Shown here piece after piece: positions 19,310 through 27,279 of a stretch of 64,000 nucleotides of DNA. Made by a program: the position numbers and the translations under genes. Every line of letters begins with the position of its first letter. Position 1 is the first letter of the stretch. The DNA is taken from NCBI RefSeq assembly GCF_001042615.1, contig NZ_AP012327.1:1-64000 (forward strand), written 5' to 3'. This DNA comes from Bifidobacterium catenulatum subsp. kashiwanohense JCM 15439 = DSM 21854 (GTDB lineage: Bacteria; Actinomycetota; Actinomycetes; Actinomycetales; Bifidobacteriaceae). The notes beneath the pieces were generated by a model that was given only the letters and a program-made list of their open reading frames with translations, was not told the origin of the DNA and searched no databases.

Positions 19310-20532
19310 CGCAAGGCGTCTAGCTGGCTTTCGAGGTCGGCTAGGCGCTTTTTTGTTGCCGCGATTTCGGCTTCCAGTTCGGCCACGGTTGGCTCGTGTC
19401 CCATGAGGGTGTCTTCGATGCCGTTGGCGATTTCGCGCATTCTCTCACTGCCGCTGGCACGTTGATACCGTTCGATGGATGTTTGGGCGTCTGCGTGCCT
19501 TCCCCATTGCATGGTGTCCCTGAGGGTCGCGCCGGTGTTGACGGCGGCGGTGATTGAGGTCGCGCGGAGAGTGTGGAAGTGCAGGTCGGGTCTTCCGGCG
19601 TTGATTTTGGCTTCGTTGAAGTGGTCGCGCAATCGGTTGGGCGTGATGTGTGTGCCGTCTGCGCAGGTTACTATGAAGTCGGTCGGTTGCTTGCCGTTGC
19701 ACGCTTCGTCTATGAGTTTTCCGAGCTGGGGTGGAACCGGTTGCGTCGTATTGCTCGTCGCCGTTTTGGTGTCTTTCATCCCGCCGTTTGCGTCGGCGGA
19801 ATGGCAGACTCTCAGGGTCTGCGTTTTTGAATTCCAGTCTTGGACTTGGAGGCTGACCACCTCGCCTATGCGTAGGTCAAGGATGGCTCCTAGCCACACG
19901 GCTATTCGTGTTGTTTTGGGCATTGCCGCATATATGTTTTGCAGCTCTTCCGCCGTGGCTGGCGGGATTTGTGCTTGACGGCTTTTGGGTACGGCTGGGG
20001 CCTTCATGGTGACGGGTGATTTGGGTACGGCTCCTTCGGCCACGGCTTTGGCGTAGACGGCTTTCAAGAGTTGGAACGTCTTCTTTCTTGGCGTCGCTCC
20101 CCCGAAGTTGTCCAAATCGGCTAGCCACCTGTTTATGTCTTCGGTGGTGATGCCGGTCAGCGGATACTTCCAGAAGAACGCTTGGGAGAGGTGAGAAAGG
20201 TATTCTCGGTGCTTCCGTTTGCTTCCCGTCGCTAGTTCGCTTCCGTCTGCGGCATAGTTGAGCCACGTTGGCGCGAATTCGTCCATCACGTAATCGCAGA
20301 ATAGTGTTCTGCGGCGTTCTATGGCGGTTTCCTCGCGTTTACGTTCGGCTGGGCTACTCCACTGTTGTATACCGGCTTTGTCGGCTTCTACACGGCTTCT
20401 TTCGCTGTTTAGCCATGCTTGTGCTGATAATCGGTCTTTGAAGGTCTTGGTTATGACCTCGCCGTGATACGTGTATTTCGCTCTGTAGGATTTGCGGTCG
20501 GCACGATACACGACGCTTCCGAATTTGTGCAT
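19294..20532 (-). CDS. int: Tyrosine site-specific integrase
   Basis: 412 residues. The N-terminal arm-binding and SAM-like core-binding domains cover about 1-185. The catalytic domain shows R221 (LDLRIGEV), H320 and R323 (HFHTLRAT), H346 (GRHAD) and the nucleophile Y356 (ERYQRAS). A C-terminal coiled coil follows at about 383-409. It lies next to attR and tRNA-Ala, converging with xis. It should catalyse integration between attP and the tRNA-Ala 3' end. Confidence 0.95.
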   Translation of the reverse strand: MHKFGSVVYRADRKSYRAKYTYHGEVITKTFKDRLSAQAWLNSERSRVEADKAGIQQWSSPAERKREETAIERRRTLFCDYVMDEFAPTWLNYAADGSELATGSKRKHREYLSHLSQAFFWKYPLTGITTEDINRWLADLDNFGGATPRKKTFQLLKAVYAKAVAEGAVPKSPVTMKAPAVPKSRQAQIPPATAEELQNIYAAMPKTTRIAVWLGAILDLRIGEVVSLQVQDWNSKTQTLRVCHSADANGGMKDTKTATSNTTQPVPPQLGKLIDEACNGKQPTDFIVTCADGTHITPNRLRDHFNEAKINAGRPDLHFHTLRATSITAAVNTGATLRDTMQWGRHADAQTSIERYQRASGSERMREIANGIEDTLMGHEPTVAELEAEIAATKKRLADLESQLDALRHQNK

Positions 20533-20564
20533 GAGTCCAGTATGACGTTATGGGTGCTCATTTC

Positions 20565-20583
20565 GGGTACCTCCGTGGGTACC
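20565..20583 (+). promoter_or_regulatory. Paired GGGTACC sites, right end (putative Int/Xis arm sites)
   Basis: GGGTACC at 20565-20571 and 20577-20583, again 12 bp apart, in the region upstream of int. The pair mirrors the one at the left end and may also serve as an operator for int. Confidence 0.55.
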
Positions 20584-20647
20584 CATTTCGTTGACATTCG
20601 TGTACTTTTCCGTACATTCTTTGTTTGCGCCGAATGCCTTGAAATCG

Positions 20648-20664
20648 TTGGAATTCCGCCGTTT
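20648..20664 (+). repeat. Element-end repeat TTGGWATTCCGCCGTTT, right copy
   Basis: Matches the left copy at 13669-13685 with one difference. It lies between the right arm sites and the terminator hairpin next to attR. Confidence 0.6.
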
Positions 20665-20671
20665 TCGCATG

Positions 20672-20706
20672 AAAAAAGGGCTTCCAGATTCCTCTGAAAA
20701 CCCTGA
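20672..20706 (-). terminator. Element-supplied terminator for the tRNA operon
   Basis: A 12-pair stem with G-T pairs reads toward a run of six T on the minus strand, directly after the tRNA-Ala 3' end. It resembles the displaced hairpin at 13604-13635, so integration appears to have replaced the tRNA operon terminator with an element-borne one. Confidence 0.65.
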
Positions 20707-20707
20707 T

Positions 20708-20723
20708 TGTGGAGCTAAGGGGA
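20708..20723. repeat. attR core at the tRNA-Ala 3' end
   Basis: Sixteen bases identical to 13640-13655. The site overlaps the last nucleotides of tRNA-Ala(GGC), which stays complete after integration. Confidence 0.85.
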
Positions 20724-20782
20724 TTCGAACCCCTGACCCTCTCCATGCCATGGAGATGCGCTACCAGCTGCGCCATAGCCCC
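20710..20782 (-). tRNA. tRNA-Ala (anticodon GGC)
   Basis: 73 nt without an encoded CCA. The acceptor stem GGGGCTA pairs with TAGCTCC, and the D arm is GCGCAGCTGGTAGCGC. The anticodon arm is TCTCC-ATGGCAT-GGAGA with anticodon GGC, and the T arm contains GGTTCGAATCC. It is the integration site of the AICE-like element. Confidence 0.95.
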
Positions 20783-20783
20783 G

Positions 20784-20856
20784 TGGAGCTAGCCGGGTTC
20801 GAACCGGCGACCCTCTGCTTGCAAAGCAGATGCGCTACCAGCTGCGCTATAGCCCC
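20784..20856 (-). tRNA. tRNA-Ala (anticodon TGC)
   Basis: 73 nt, one base upstream of the other alanine tRNA. The anticodon arm is TCTGC-TTTGCAA-GCAGA, giving anticodon TGC. The acceptor and D arms are nearly identical to the GGC tRNA, which suggests the pair arose by duplication. Confidence 0.95.
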
Positions 20857-20895
20857 ATAGTTGAAAAAAAGCGGCCGCGCCGCTCTTAATCACTG

Positions 20896-20969
20896 TGGGC
20901 CCGGGAGGACTTGAACCTCCGACCTCATCCTTATCAGGGATGCGCTCTAACCACCTGAGCTACGGGCCC
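20896..20969 (-). tRNA. tRNA-Ile (anticodon GAT)
   Basis: 74 nt. The acceptor stem GGGCCCG pairs with CGGGCCC. The anticodon arm CATCC-CTGATAA-GGATG gives anticodon GAT. It is first in the minus-strand tRNA-Ile-Ala-Ala operon. Confidence 0.95.
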
Positions 20970-21070
20970 GTTCCTGCTGTACTGTTAAGCACAACGAGTT
21001 GAAATAATACGTGATAATCAGCGAAAGTCAAAATCAGTGTGTCTTCGGCGTGTCGTGACATAATGCAGAC

Positions 21071-21847
21071 ATGCCGAACAATCATCGTAGCCAGCGTAAC
21101 AACAGTGGGAAAGCCAGCAGTGGAGCGCGCAATCGCAATCGCACGCTATCGGAAGAAACTGTGCGAATCGCTGGAATGACGGTGACCATCATGCGTAAGC
21201 CCATCAAAAACATGTATCTGCGCATCAAGCCACCGAATGCGCAAATCGTCATTTCCGCACCTTCTCGCATGTCACAAGCGGCAATTGCACGATTCGTGAC
21301 GGAACGCAAACCATGGATCGAACAAGCGCAACACACCATGCTGCAAGTCAGGGATGAACAGATCCGTCAAAGCGATTTCAATGGTTTGGACGGTGTGAAT
21401 GGTTCGAATGGTCCGGAAAATCTGAATGGTCTGAAAAAAACGGGCGGCGTGGGCGATCGAAACAATCCAGGCGATCCCAATAGCTTGAATAATCCGCGCG
21501 CTTTCGTGTGGAACGACGCAACCAGAAGGCGAGCGGTGCAGACTATCAATGCGCAACTGCCGGTGCTGCTTGGGAAATGGGCGCCAGTCATCGGGCGGAA
21601 GCCTACGCATATCACGTTACGCATCATGACGTCGCGATGGGGGTCATGCACGCCGAAAACCGGCCGCATCCGCCTCAACCTACAGCTTGGTCTTATGGAT
21701 CCCAAATTCCTGGAATACGTGCTTGTGCACGAAATGACGCACCTGTGGGAAAACGGGCACGGAGAGGGCTTTCAGCGGCGTATGAGCGCATATTTGCCGC
21801 AATGGAGGCAATTGCGGCGTGAGTTGAACCGTCACGTTGTACTATGA
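21071..21847 (+). CDS. YgjP/DUF45-type zinc metallopeptidase
   Basis: 258 residues. The WGSC...LNLQL core and zinc site HEMTH at 220-224 with a third ligand near H230 (NGHGEGF) match the YgjP (M48-like, DUF45) family of metal-dependent hydrolases of uncertain substrate. Residues about 104-142 are a run of tripeptides (NGL DGV NGS NGP ... NNP) encoded by 9-bp repeats and inserted before the catalytic half. The start at ATG 21071 has no strong ribosome site. Confidence 0.85.
   Translation: MPNNHRSQRNNSGKASSGARNRNRTLSEETVRIAGMTVTIMRKPIKNMYLRIKPPNAQIVISAPSRMSQAAIARFVTERKPWIEQAQHTMLQVRDEQIRQSDFNGLDGVNGSNGPENLNGLKKTGGVGDRNNPGDPNSLNNPRAFVWNDATRRRAVQTINAQLPVLLGKWAPVIGRKPTHITLRIMTSRWGSCTPKTGRIRLNLQLGLMDPKFLEYVLVHEMTHLWENGHGEGFQRRMSAYLPQWRQLRRELNRHVVL
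21380..21496 (+). repeat. 9-bp repeat tract inside the YgjP-type gene
   Basis: The clearest units are AATGGTTTG, GACGGTGTG, AATGGTTCG, AATGGTCCG, GAAAATCTG and AATGGTCTG (21380-21433). More diverged units follow to about 21496 and encode NNP, GDP, NSL and NNP. The tract keeps the reading frame. Confidence 0.7.
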
Positions 21848-22111
21848 CGCTCGCGATGCTGTTGCGTTGCCTGTGATGTTGAAATACTTGCGATATCACG
21901 CCACTGCCGTCACATTGCGCGGATTGCAATGACTAGCCACGGCTTACGCACGTTTGATAACGACGTATAGGTGATTCGTATAGCTTTTTGTTCATAAGAT
22001 GTACAGAACGCTTAACATCCGCGATTTGCAAGCCTACAATCGTGACGACTGAAACGTTTGCGTGCAAACAGTCCACGCAGAAAGATCGAATAAGTGAGGG
22101 AGGGGTCGATT
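21848..22111. promoter_or_regulatory. Leader of the lactate dehydrogenase-like gene, no gene seen
   Basis: 264 bp with no plausible coding frame. It should contain the promoter of the downstream dehydrogenase; no operator could be assigned with confidence. Confidence 0.35.
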
Positions 22112-23095
22112 GTGACTGTATTGAGAAAAGTCGGCATTATCGGCATCGGACACGTGGGCGCGCATGTCGCAAATGCCGTGCTTTCCGCAGGGCTGGCCGA
22201 AGAACTGAAGCTGTGCGACATCAACGAGCAAAAAGTAGTCAGCGAATGTCAGGATTTAAGTGACACGTTGGGTTTCTATCCGCATAACTGTGTGATCGGC
22301 AACTACGGCACGCAATACGAGCAGCTAGCCGACTGCGACGTGGTAATCAACGCTGCCGGCGACGTGAAAACCAGCGCCAAAGATCGTGACGGCGAACTGT
22401 TCGTCACCACCGACATTGCACGCACCTGGATCTCCCGACTGTTCAATGCAGGCTTCCACGGTGTGATCATCACCATCTCAAATCCGTGCGATGTGGTCGC
22501 AACCGAAATCTGGCACATCACCGGCTATGATCCGCGCAAAATAATCGGCACCGGAACCGCGTTGGATTCCGCACGACTGCGCAACGCCATCGCGAAACGC
22601 GTCAACGTGGATCAGAAATCAATCGGCGCATACATGCTGGGGGAGCATGGCAATTCGCAGTTCGCCTATTGGTCGAACGTGAACATCGCAGGCAAGCCGC
22701 TTGATCAACTCGCACAAGACGATCCGCAACGATTCGCCCTCGACAAGGACGAAACCGAGCAGGACGCCCGTCGAGGCGGATACCGCGTGTACGCCGGCAA
22801 AGAGTGCACGGAATACGCTATTGCAGCCACTGCGGCACGCCTTACGCAGGCTGTGCTCTGCGATGAACACTATGCGACCGCCTGCTCCACGCTGCTTACC
22901 GGCGAACAAGGCGAAAGCGGCAATTACGCCAGCCTGCCGTGCATCATCGGAGCGAACGGCGTTGAAGAAGTCCTCAGTCCCACACTCACCGAAAGCGAAC
23001 AGGCCAAATTCCATGCGTCCTGCGAGCATATCCGCGCCAATATCGCGCAGCTTGCATGGTGGAACGACGAATGCCATCCCACACTGCGTAGCTGA
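22112..23095 (+). CDS. L-lactate / L-2-hydroxyacid dehydrogenase
   Basis: 327 residues from GTG 22112, with GGAGGGG six bases before it; the frame extends to GTG 22094 without support. NAD-binding GIGHVG is at 11-16 with acidic D37 after strand 2. The catalytic proton acceptor is H179 in GEHGNSQF. The substrate loop reads KTSAKDRDGELF rather than the usual QKPGESRLDL of bifidobacterial lactate dehydrogenase, so it may prefer bulkier 2-hydroxy acids, as in HicDH. Confidence 0.85.
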   Translation: MTVLRKVGIIGIGHVGAHVANAVLSAGLAEELKLCDINEQKVVSECQDLSDTLGFYPHNCVIGNYGTQYEQLADCDVVINAAGDVKTSAKDRDGELFVTTDIARTWISRLFNAGFHGVIITISNPCDVVATEIWHITGYDPRKIIGTGTALDSARLRNAIAKRVNVDQKSIGAYMLGEHGNSQFAYWSNVNIAGKPLDQLAQDDPQRFALDKDETEQDARRGGYRVYAGKECTEYAIAATAARLTQAVLCDEHYATACSTLLTGEQGESGNYASLPCIIGANGVEEVLSPTLTESEQAKFHASCEHIRANIAQLAWWNDECHPTLRS

Positions 23096-23161
23096 ATCTA
23101 TGATTTACTGCGGCTGAATCTGCAGTAAATCAACAGATTTAATACCATGACAAATGTAATG

Positions 23162-23237
23162 AACAGACTTGCGATTGCTGATGTTGATATTTATCGTACA
23201 AAAATCAGCATTTACATAATCGCAAGTCTGTTTTTAT
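23162..23237 (+). terminator. Long hairpin terminator after the dehydrogenase gene
   Basis: A stem of about 15 bp (23162-23176 with 23218-23232) with an inner pairing region is followed by TTTTT on the plus strand. It lies between converging genes and may serve both. Confidence 0.8.
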
Positions 23238-23253
23238 TTCGATTCATTTCAGA

Positions 23254-24585
23254 TCATTTTGCAGTCTTCGCGGATTTCGCATTATCGCCATCAACCATGT
23301 GCTTGCGGATTTCCAACGTTTCGATACGACGGCCGTCCACTTGCGTGACAGTCATGTCGTAACCGTCGTCGGAAGGCAACGTATCGCCGACTTCGCCCAT
23401 CTTGCCAGTGTGTGCCAGGAAATAGCCGGCAACCGTCTCATACGGGCCATCCTCAAGCTCAATACCGGTCAAATCAGCGAAATCCTCAATCGTCATACCA
23501 CCTTCGATAGTGGCGACGCCATTGACGAACGCGGTACGCTCCGTACGCTCGCCGCCCTTTTCCTCTGGCAGATCGTATTCGTCGCGAATATCGCCGACCA
23601 GCTCCTCCGTCATATCCTCCAACGTGACGATGCCGTCAGTACCGCCATATTCGTCGATGACCACCGCCAGATGAATGCCACGCTTACGCAGCAATTCAAG
23701 GCTTGGCAGCAGCTTCGACGTGCCCGGCAGCGAAATGCCTTCGCGCGTCACGTCGGCGACCGTCTTCGCCTCGGGATCGCGAATGTCGAGCAAATCGCGC
23801 ACGTGCACAAAGCCGAGCACGTCATCGAAATCCTTGCCTGTCACCGGATAACGGGAGTACGGCATTTCGCGCACGTACGCGGCCGCATCCCCGATCGGCA
23901 TGGCACCATCCAGAAATACCACGTCGGCGCGTGGACGCATCACTTCCGCCACAATCGTTTCAGACGCGTCGAACACGTCATCGAGAATCGTACGCTCGTC
24001 CTTGCTTAAGTTCGTATTGGTGTTGACGAGCACGCGTAGCTCCTCGTCGGACACTTCGCTGTCGGTTTCGTTCGGGTCAAAACCAAGCAAGCGCACAATA
24101 ATGTTCGTATTCTTGCCAATCAGCCAAATAATCGGCTTGCACACCTTCGCAAACACGTGAATCGCAGGCACCACGGCACGCGCGATCTGCTCGTTGCGCT
24201 GCATCGCGATACGCTTCGGCACCAACTCCGAAATCACGATCGAACAGTACGAAATGATCAACGTCAGCACAATGGTGGTTAGGGGAGCGGCCACGCTCGT
24301 TGGCACGCCCCAACTTTCAACAATCGGCACAATGTATGGAGAAATCGACGATTCGCCGAACGATGCGGAAAGAAAACCGCTCAATGTCACGCCAATCTGC
24401 ACAGTCGACAGAAACGTGTTCGGATCGCGTGCGATTTGTGCGACGCGCTTGCCGCGGGCATCCTCCTGTTCCATTTGGTCGATCTGCGATCCGCGCAGGC
24501 TGACCAACGCCAGTTCGGTGCCGGCGAACACGGAACCGAGCAGCAGGAAGATGAAGATTAGGAGGATATTCAAACCGAGTGACAT
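23254..24585 (-). CDS. CNNM/CorC (HlyC) family membrane protein
   Basis: 443 residues. The DUF21 (CNNM) transmembrane domain covers about 1-190 with four hydrophobic segments. Two CBS domains follow at about 205-330 (VFLDGAMPIGDA, HLAVVIDEYGGTDGIVTLED). A CorC_HlyC domain occupies about 345-430. The family is linked to magnesium or cobalt efflux. The start at 24585 has only a weak ribosome site. The gene originally lay next to the carbonic anhydrase gene, before the ATPase cassette was inserted. Confidence 0.9.
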   Translation of the reverse strand: MSLGLNILLIFIFLLLGSVFAGTELALVSLRGSQIDQMEQEDARGKRVAQIARDPNTFLSTVQIGVTLSGFLSASFGESSISPYIVPIVESWGVPTSVAAPLTTIVLTLIISYCSIVISELVPKRIAMQRNEQIARAVVPAIHVFAKVCKPIIWLIGKNTNIIVRLLGFDPNETDSEVSDEELRVLVNTNTNLSKDERTILDDVFDASETIVAEVMRPRADVVFLDGAMPIGDAAAYVREMPYSRYPVTGKDFDDVLGFVHVRDLLDIRDPEAKTVADVTREGISLPGTSKLLPSLELLRKRGIHLAVVIDEYGGTDGIVTLEDMTEELVGDIRDEYDLPEEKGGERTERTAFVNGVATIEGGMTIEDFADLTGIELEDGPYETVAGYFLAHTGKMGEVGDTLPSDDGYDMTVTQVDGRRIETLEIRKHMVDGDNAKSAKTAK

Positions 24586-24661
24586 GGTTCCAATCTAAAG
24601 CAACGGCATGTCAAAACAGCGCGACGCAACGGACTTGGAAGCCGTCTTTTCCGGAAAAACG

Positions 24662-24732
24662 TCAGAAGCTCAATACTTCGACTTTTCCGGTGTCGAGCTG
24701 GTAGCGTGCTCCGGTGATCATCAGCCGGTCCT
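24662..24732 (-). pseudogene. Duplicated 3' end of the carbonic anhydrase gene
   Basis: 71 bp match 26307-26377 at 70 positions and start exactly at the stop codon. Translated, it ends ITGARYQLDTGKVEVLSF with V changed to M, and is still in frame but has no gene body. Together with the intact gene end it brackets the ATPase insert as a direct repeat, 1645 bp apart. Confidence 0.9.
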
Positions 24733-24958
24733 TGTCGGTATTCGGTTGCTCCTAGTCCAGTGGGGCAACATGACGTCGATATGATGTTGATATGGAGATT
24801 ATGTATGTGTAAACTTTTGATTTCCCCTAGAAAATGTAGCTTAAGCTGGTGATTATCCCCTAGAAAATGGTAGCTTTGTTTAAAGCGACTATTCCCGTCA
24901 ATTCGCCATTCCGACAGCAAATGGTGTATTGGGACAGTTGATCGAGCGAGGTGCATCT
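24733..24958. promoter_or_regulatory. Upstream region of the first DUF4143 ATPase with direct repeats
   Basis: It contains CCCCTAGAAAATGTAGCTT at 24824 and CCCCTAGAAAATGGTAGCTT at 24857, start-to-start 33 bp, in the expected promoter zone of the ATPase gene. GTTGCTCC and GGGGCAAC near 24746-24770 can form a small hairpin. No gene is present. Confidence 0.55.
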
Positions 24959-26293
24959 ATGAAACGTTGGATGATGAAACGGCTTATCGCATGGAAGAAC
25001 GATGCGCATCGCAAGCCTTTGATTCTGGACGGTGCCCGACAGACAGGTAAAAGCTGGTTGGTTAAAGAGCTCGGGCGCACTCAGTTTGAATCGATGGCAT
25101 ATGTCTCACTGGAGAACAATGAGGCTATGGATCAACTTTTTTCCGGTTCTCTGCGTCCTGAACGGTTGATCGCAGGTATCGCTTTGGCTTCGCGAACGCG
25201 CCTTGAACCCGGGAAGACTTTGATTGTGCTTGATGAGGTGCAGGCGATTCCCAGAGCCGTCGAGGCGTTGAAATATTTCGCAGAGGAAGCTTGCGAATAC
25301 GCGCTGATCGCAACCGGATCATCGTTGGGCATCACCGTGCATCCAGGCACTTCCTATCCCGTGGGGAAGGTGGATCGCTACCGCCTATATCCGATGAATT
25401 TTCTGGAATTTCTGGACGCCGTTGGCTGCCATAATCTTACGGAAATCATCGAAAACGCGGATTTGGACATGATGTCGGTATTCCACGAGCAGCTCATGGA
25501 ATGGCTGAAATACTACATGGTGGTAGGTGGCATGCCGGAAGCCGTCGAGATTTTCGCCGAAACATATCCTGGTGCTGATTTCAATCGGATAATGCAGGTG
25601 CAGGAAGACATCCTGCAGGGATATCGCGGTGATTTTTCGAAGTATGACGATGCGATGCCGAGGGGATTTTCCTTGCGCCTTGCACAGGTTTGGGATTCAA
25701 TTCCCTCCCAGCTTGCGCGTGAGAATAAGAAGTTTCTTTATGGTGCGGTGCGTTCCGGTGGACGTGGCAAAGATTTTGAACTAGCGATTCAGCGGTTGCT
25801 TGATTCATCGATCGCATTGAAGGTCGCGCGGGTCACCGCTCCGGAATATCCGCTCAAGTCATTCGATGATGTCGATGCGTTCAAGCTTTATACGTCCGAT
25901 GTCGGTTTGTTGCGTACCATGAATGGCGCGAGTCCGGAGAGTATTTTGGATGGCGATTCGGTATTTGGTTCAGCGAAAGGCGCTTTTGCCGAGCAATTGG
26001 TATGTCAGGAACTTGTTTCGTACGGATTTGAGCCCCGCTATTGGACGAATGCCAATTCGACGAACGAACTTGATTTTCTTGCGCAGAACGATCGGTATGT
26101 TATACCGATTGAAGTGAAGGCCGGCATCAATCTTCATGCGAAAAGTCTGAAGGCCGCCATCAAACGATTCGGCTTTGAGCATGCTGTGCGGTTCTCGCCG
26201 TTGCCTCCGCGCAAGGATGGTGACATACAGGATCTACCGTTGTATGCGGTGGCTGTGCTTGCACACACAACAGCAGATCGACGTCTGTCATGA
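24959..26293 (+). CDS. AAA+ ATPase with DUF4143 C-terminal domain (cassette 1)
   Basis: 444 residues from ATG 24959, preceded by GAGCGAGG. Walker A GARQTGKS is at 25-32, Walker B LIVLDEVQ at 88-95 and the sensor ATGSS at about 119-123. The DUF4143 region follows, and NELDFLAQ...VIPIEVKAG near the C-terminus has the D...ExK spacing of PD-(D/E)XK-like nucleases. Such genes are common, sporadic accessory genes of gut bacteria with unknown function. It is oriented opposite to its neighbours and enclosed by a 71-bp repeat of the cah 3' end. Confidence 0.9.
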   Translation: MKRWMMKRLIAWKNDAHRKPLILDGARQTGKSWLVKELGRTQFESMAYVSLENNEAMDQLFSGSLRPERLIAGIALASRTRLEPGKTLIVLDEVQAIPRAVEALKYFAEEACEYALIATGSSLGITVHPGTSYPVGKVDRYRLYPMNFLEFLDAVGCHNLTEIIENADLDMMSVFHEQLMEWLKYYMVVGGMPEAVEIFAETYPGADFNRIMQVQEDILQGYRGDFSKYDDAMPRGFSLRLAQVWDSIPSQLARENKKFLYGAVRSGGRGKDFELAIQRLLDSSIALKVARVTAPEYPLKSFDDVDAFKLYTSDVGLLRTMNGASPESILDGDSVFGSAKGAFAEQLVCQELVSYGFEPRYWTNANSTNELDFLAQNDRYVIPIEVKAGINLHAKSLKAAIKRFGFEHAVRFSPLPPRKDGDIQDLPLYAVAVLAHTTADRRLS

Positions 26294-26306
26294 ATCGTAT
26301 AGAAAA

Positions 26307-27002
26307 TCAGAAGCTCAATACTTCGACTTTTCCGGTGTCGAGCTGGTAGCGTGCTCCGGTGATCACCAGCCGGTCCTCCGCCAGTGCGCGCTGAATCACC
26401 TCGGACTGTTCCACCAGTTGCTCGATGGTGCGTGCGATGTGCACGCGCTCGAAATCCTCCGTCGATTCCAGTTCCGACTCGTGCGCCTGCCAAATCGAAA
26501 AACCGACGGTGCGCAGCATCAGCGATTTCGCGTTCAGAATACGTTCGTCAAGGTCGGCAACGCTGTCAGCGGCCATCAGCGAATCCTCCGCGTCGGCGGT
26601 CAACTCGTGCAACAACGCCTCGTATTCCTTGCATGCCTGCTTAATCGCGCCGCAATTCTGATGGCCGAGCACCACCAAAAGGCGCACGCCGAGCACATCC
26701 ACCGCGTATTCCAAAGAGGCGATCACAGCATCGTCTATGACCTGCCCTGCCGTGCGCACGGTGAACAGATCGCCGATGCCTGCGTCGAAAATAATATCGG
26801 GGCTGACACGCGCATCAGAGCAGCTCAATATCGCCGCATCCGGCTCATGCGTGTCGATAACCGCCTCGCGCGCTTCCACACTGCGGTTAGGATGCTCCAG
26901 CTTGCCTTCCGCGAACCTACGGTTACCGGCCAGCATACGGCTCCACACGCCGCTTGCGGTGCCTTCCACGTCGTTCTGGTTCACAAATGTTTCGTCCGTC
27001 AT
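26307..27002 (-). CDS. Beta-type carbonic anhydrase
   Basis: 231 residues. Zinc ligands are C61 with D63 and R65 (CSDAR) and H114 with C117 (GHQNCGA), the beta-class pattern. It interconverts CO2 and bicarbonate and probably supplies bicarbonate to PEP carboxylase, encoded nearby. The start is ATG 27002 with AGAGGTGG before it; a GTG at 27011 lies inside that ribosome site. Its last 71 bp are also present at 24662-24732. Confidence 0.93.
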   Translation of the reverse strand: MTDETFVNQNDVEGTASGVWSRMLAGNRRFAEGKLEHPNRSVEAREAVIDTHEPDAAILSCSDARVSPDIIFDAGIGDLFTVRTAGQVIDDAVIASLEYAVDVLGVRLLVVLGHQNCGAIKQACKEYEALLHELTADAEDSLMAADSVADLDERILNAKSLMLRTVGFSIWQAHESELESTEDFERVHIARTIEQLVEQSEVIQRALAEDRLVITGARYQLDTGKVEVLSF

Positions 27003-27279
27003 TGATTCCACCTCTTTGTCATTTCATCACAGGCTATGGTTCATCATAAACGGTGTTTCTGAAGTTGTTTCGATTGAATCGCCATCTAAGGCAGGGTCTG
27101 CGGACGTTTTTTGTAGATAATCACGTAGCTATTCCTTGGCTCTGACGGTATCGTGCCGGACTCATCCAACCGAGCGACTGCCCCGGGTTCTAAATAGACG
27201 TGCAACGCCTTGTCTAGGTTTGGAAGTGTTCAGTTTCTAATTTAAGAAGGCGTTGCGCTTACAAGTTGAATCCGGGAAC
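27003..27279. other. Intergenic region with a 10-bp inverted repeat, possible mobile-element remnant
   Basis: No intact gene. GCAACGCCTT at 27202-27211 pairs with AAGGCGTTGC at 27247-27256 around 35 nt. The minus strand from about 27200 to 27090 can be read as a short broken frame (LEPGAVARLDESG..., YVIIYKKRPQTLP), which may be decayed coding sequence. It also contains the promoter of the carbonic anhydrase gene. Confidence 0.35.

Larger units (their letters stand above)
13640..20723. mobile_element. AICE-like integrative element in tRNA-Ala(GGC)
   Basis: A unit of about 7.07 kb lies between the two att cores. Order: minus-strand surface protein; a noncoding block; a 126-residue protein; a small RHH protein; a small membrane protein; an FtsK-like translocase; a second noncoding block; HUH Rep; Xis; and a minus-strand tyrosine integrase next to attR. 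Int, Xis, Rep and a single FtsK/TraB-like transfer protein are the known AICE hallmarks (as in pSAM2). No relaxase other than Rep and no type IV secretion genes are visible. All main frames look intact, so the element may be functional. Confidence 0.85.
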
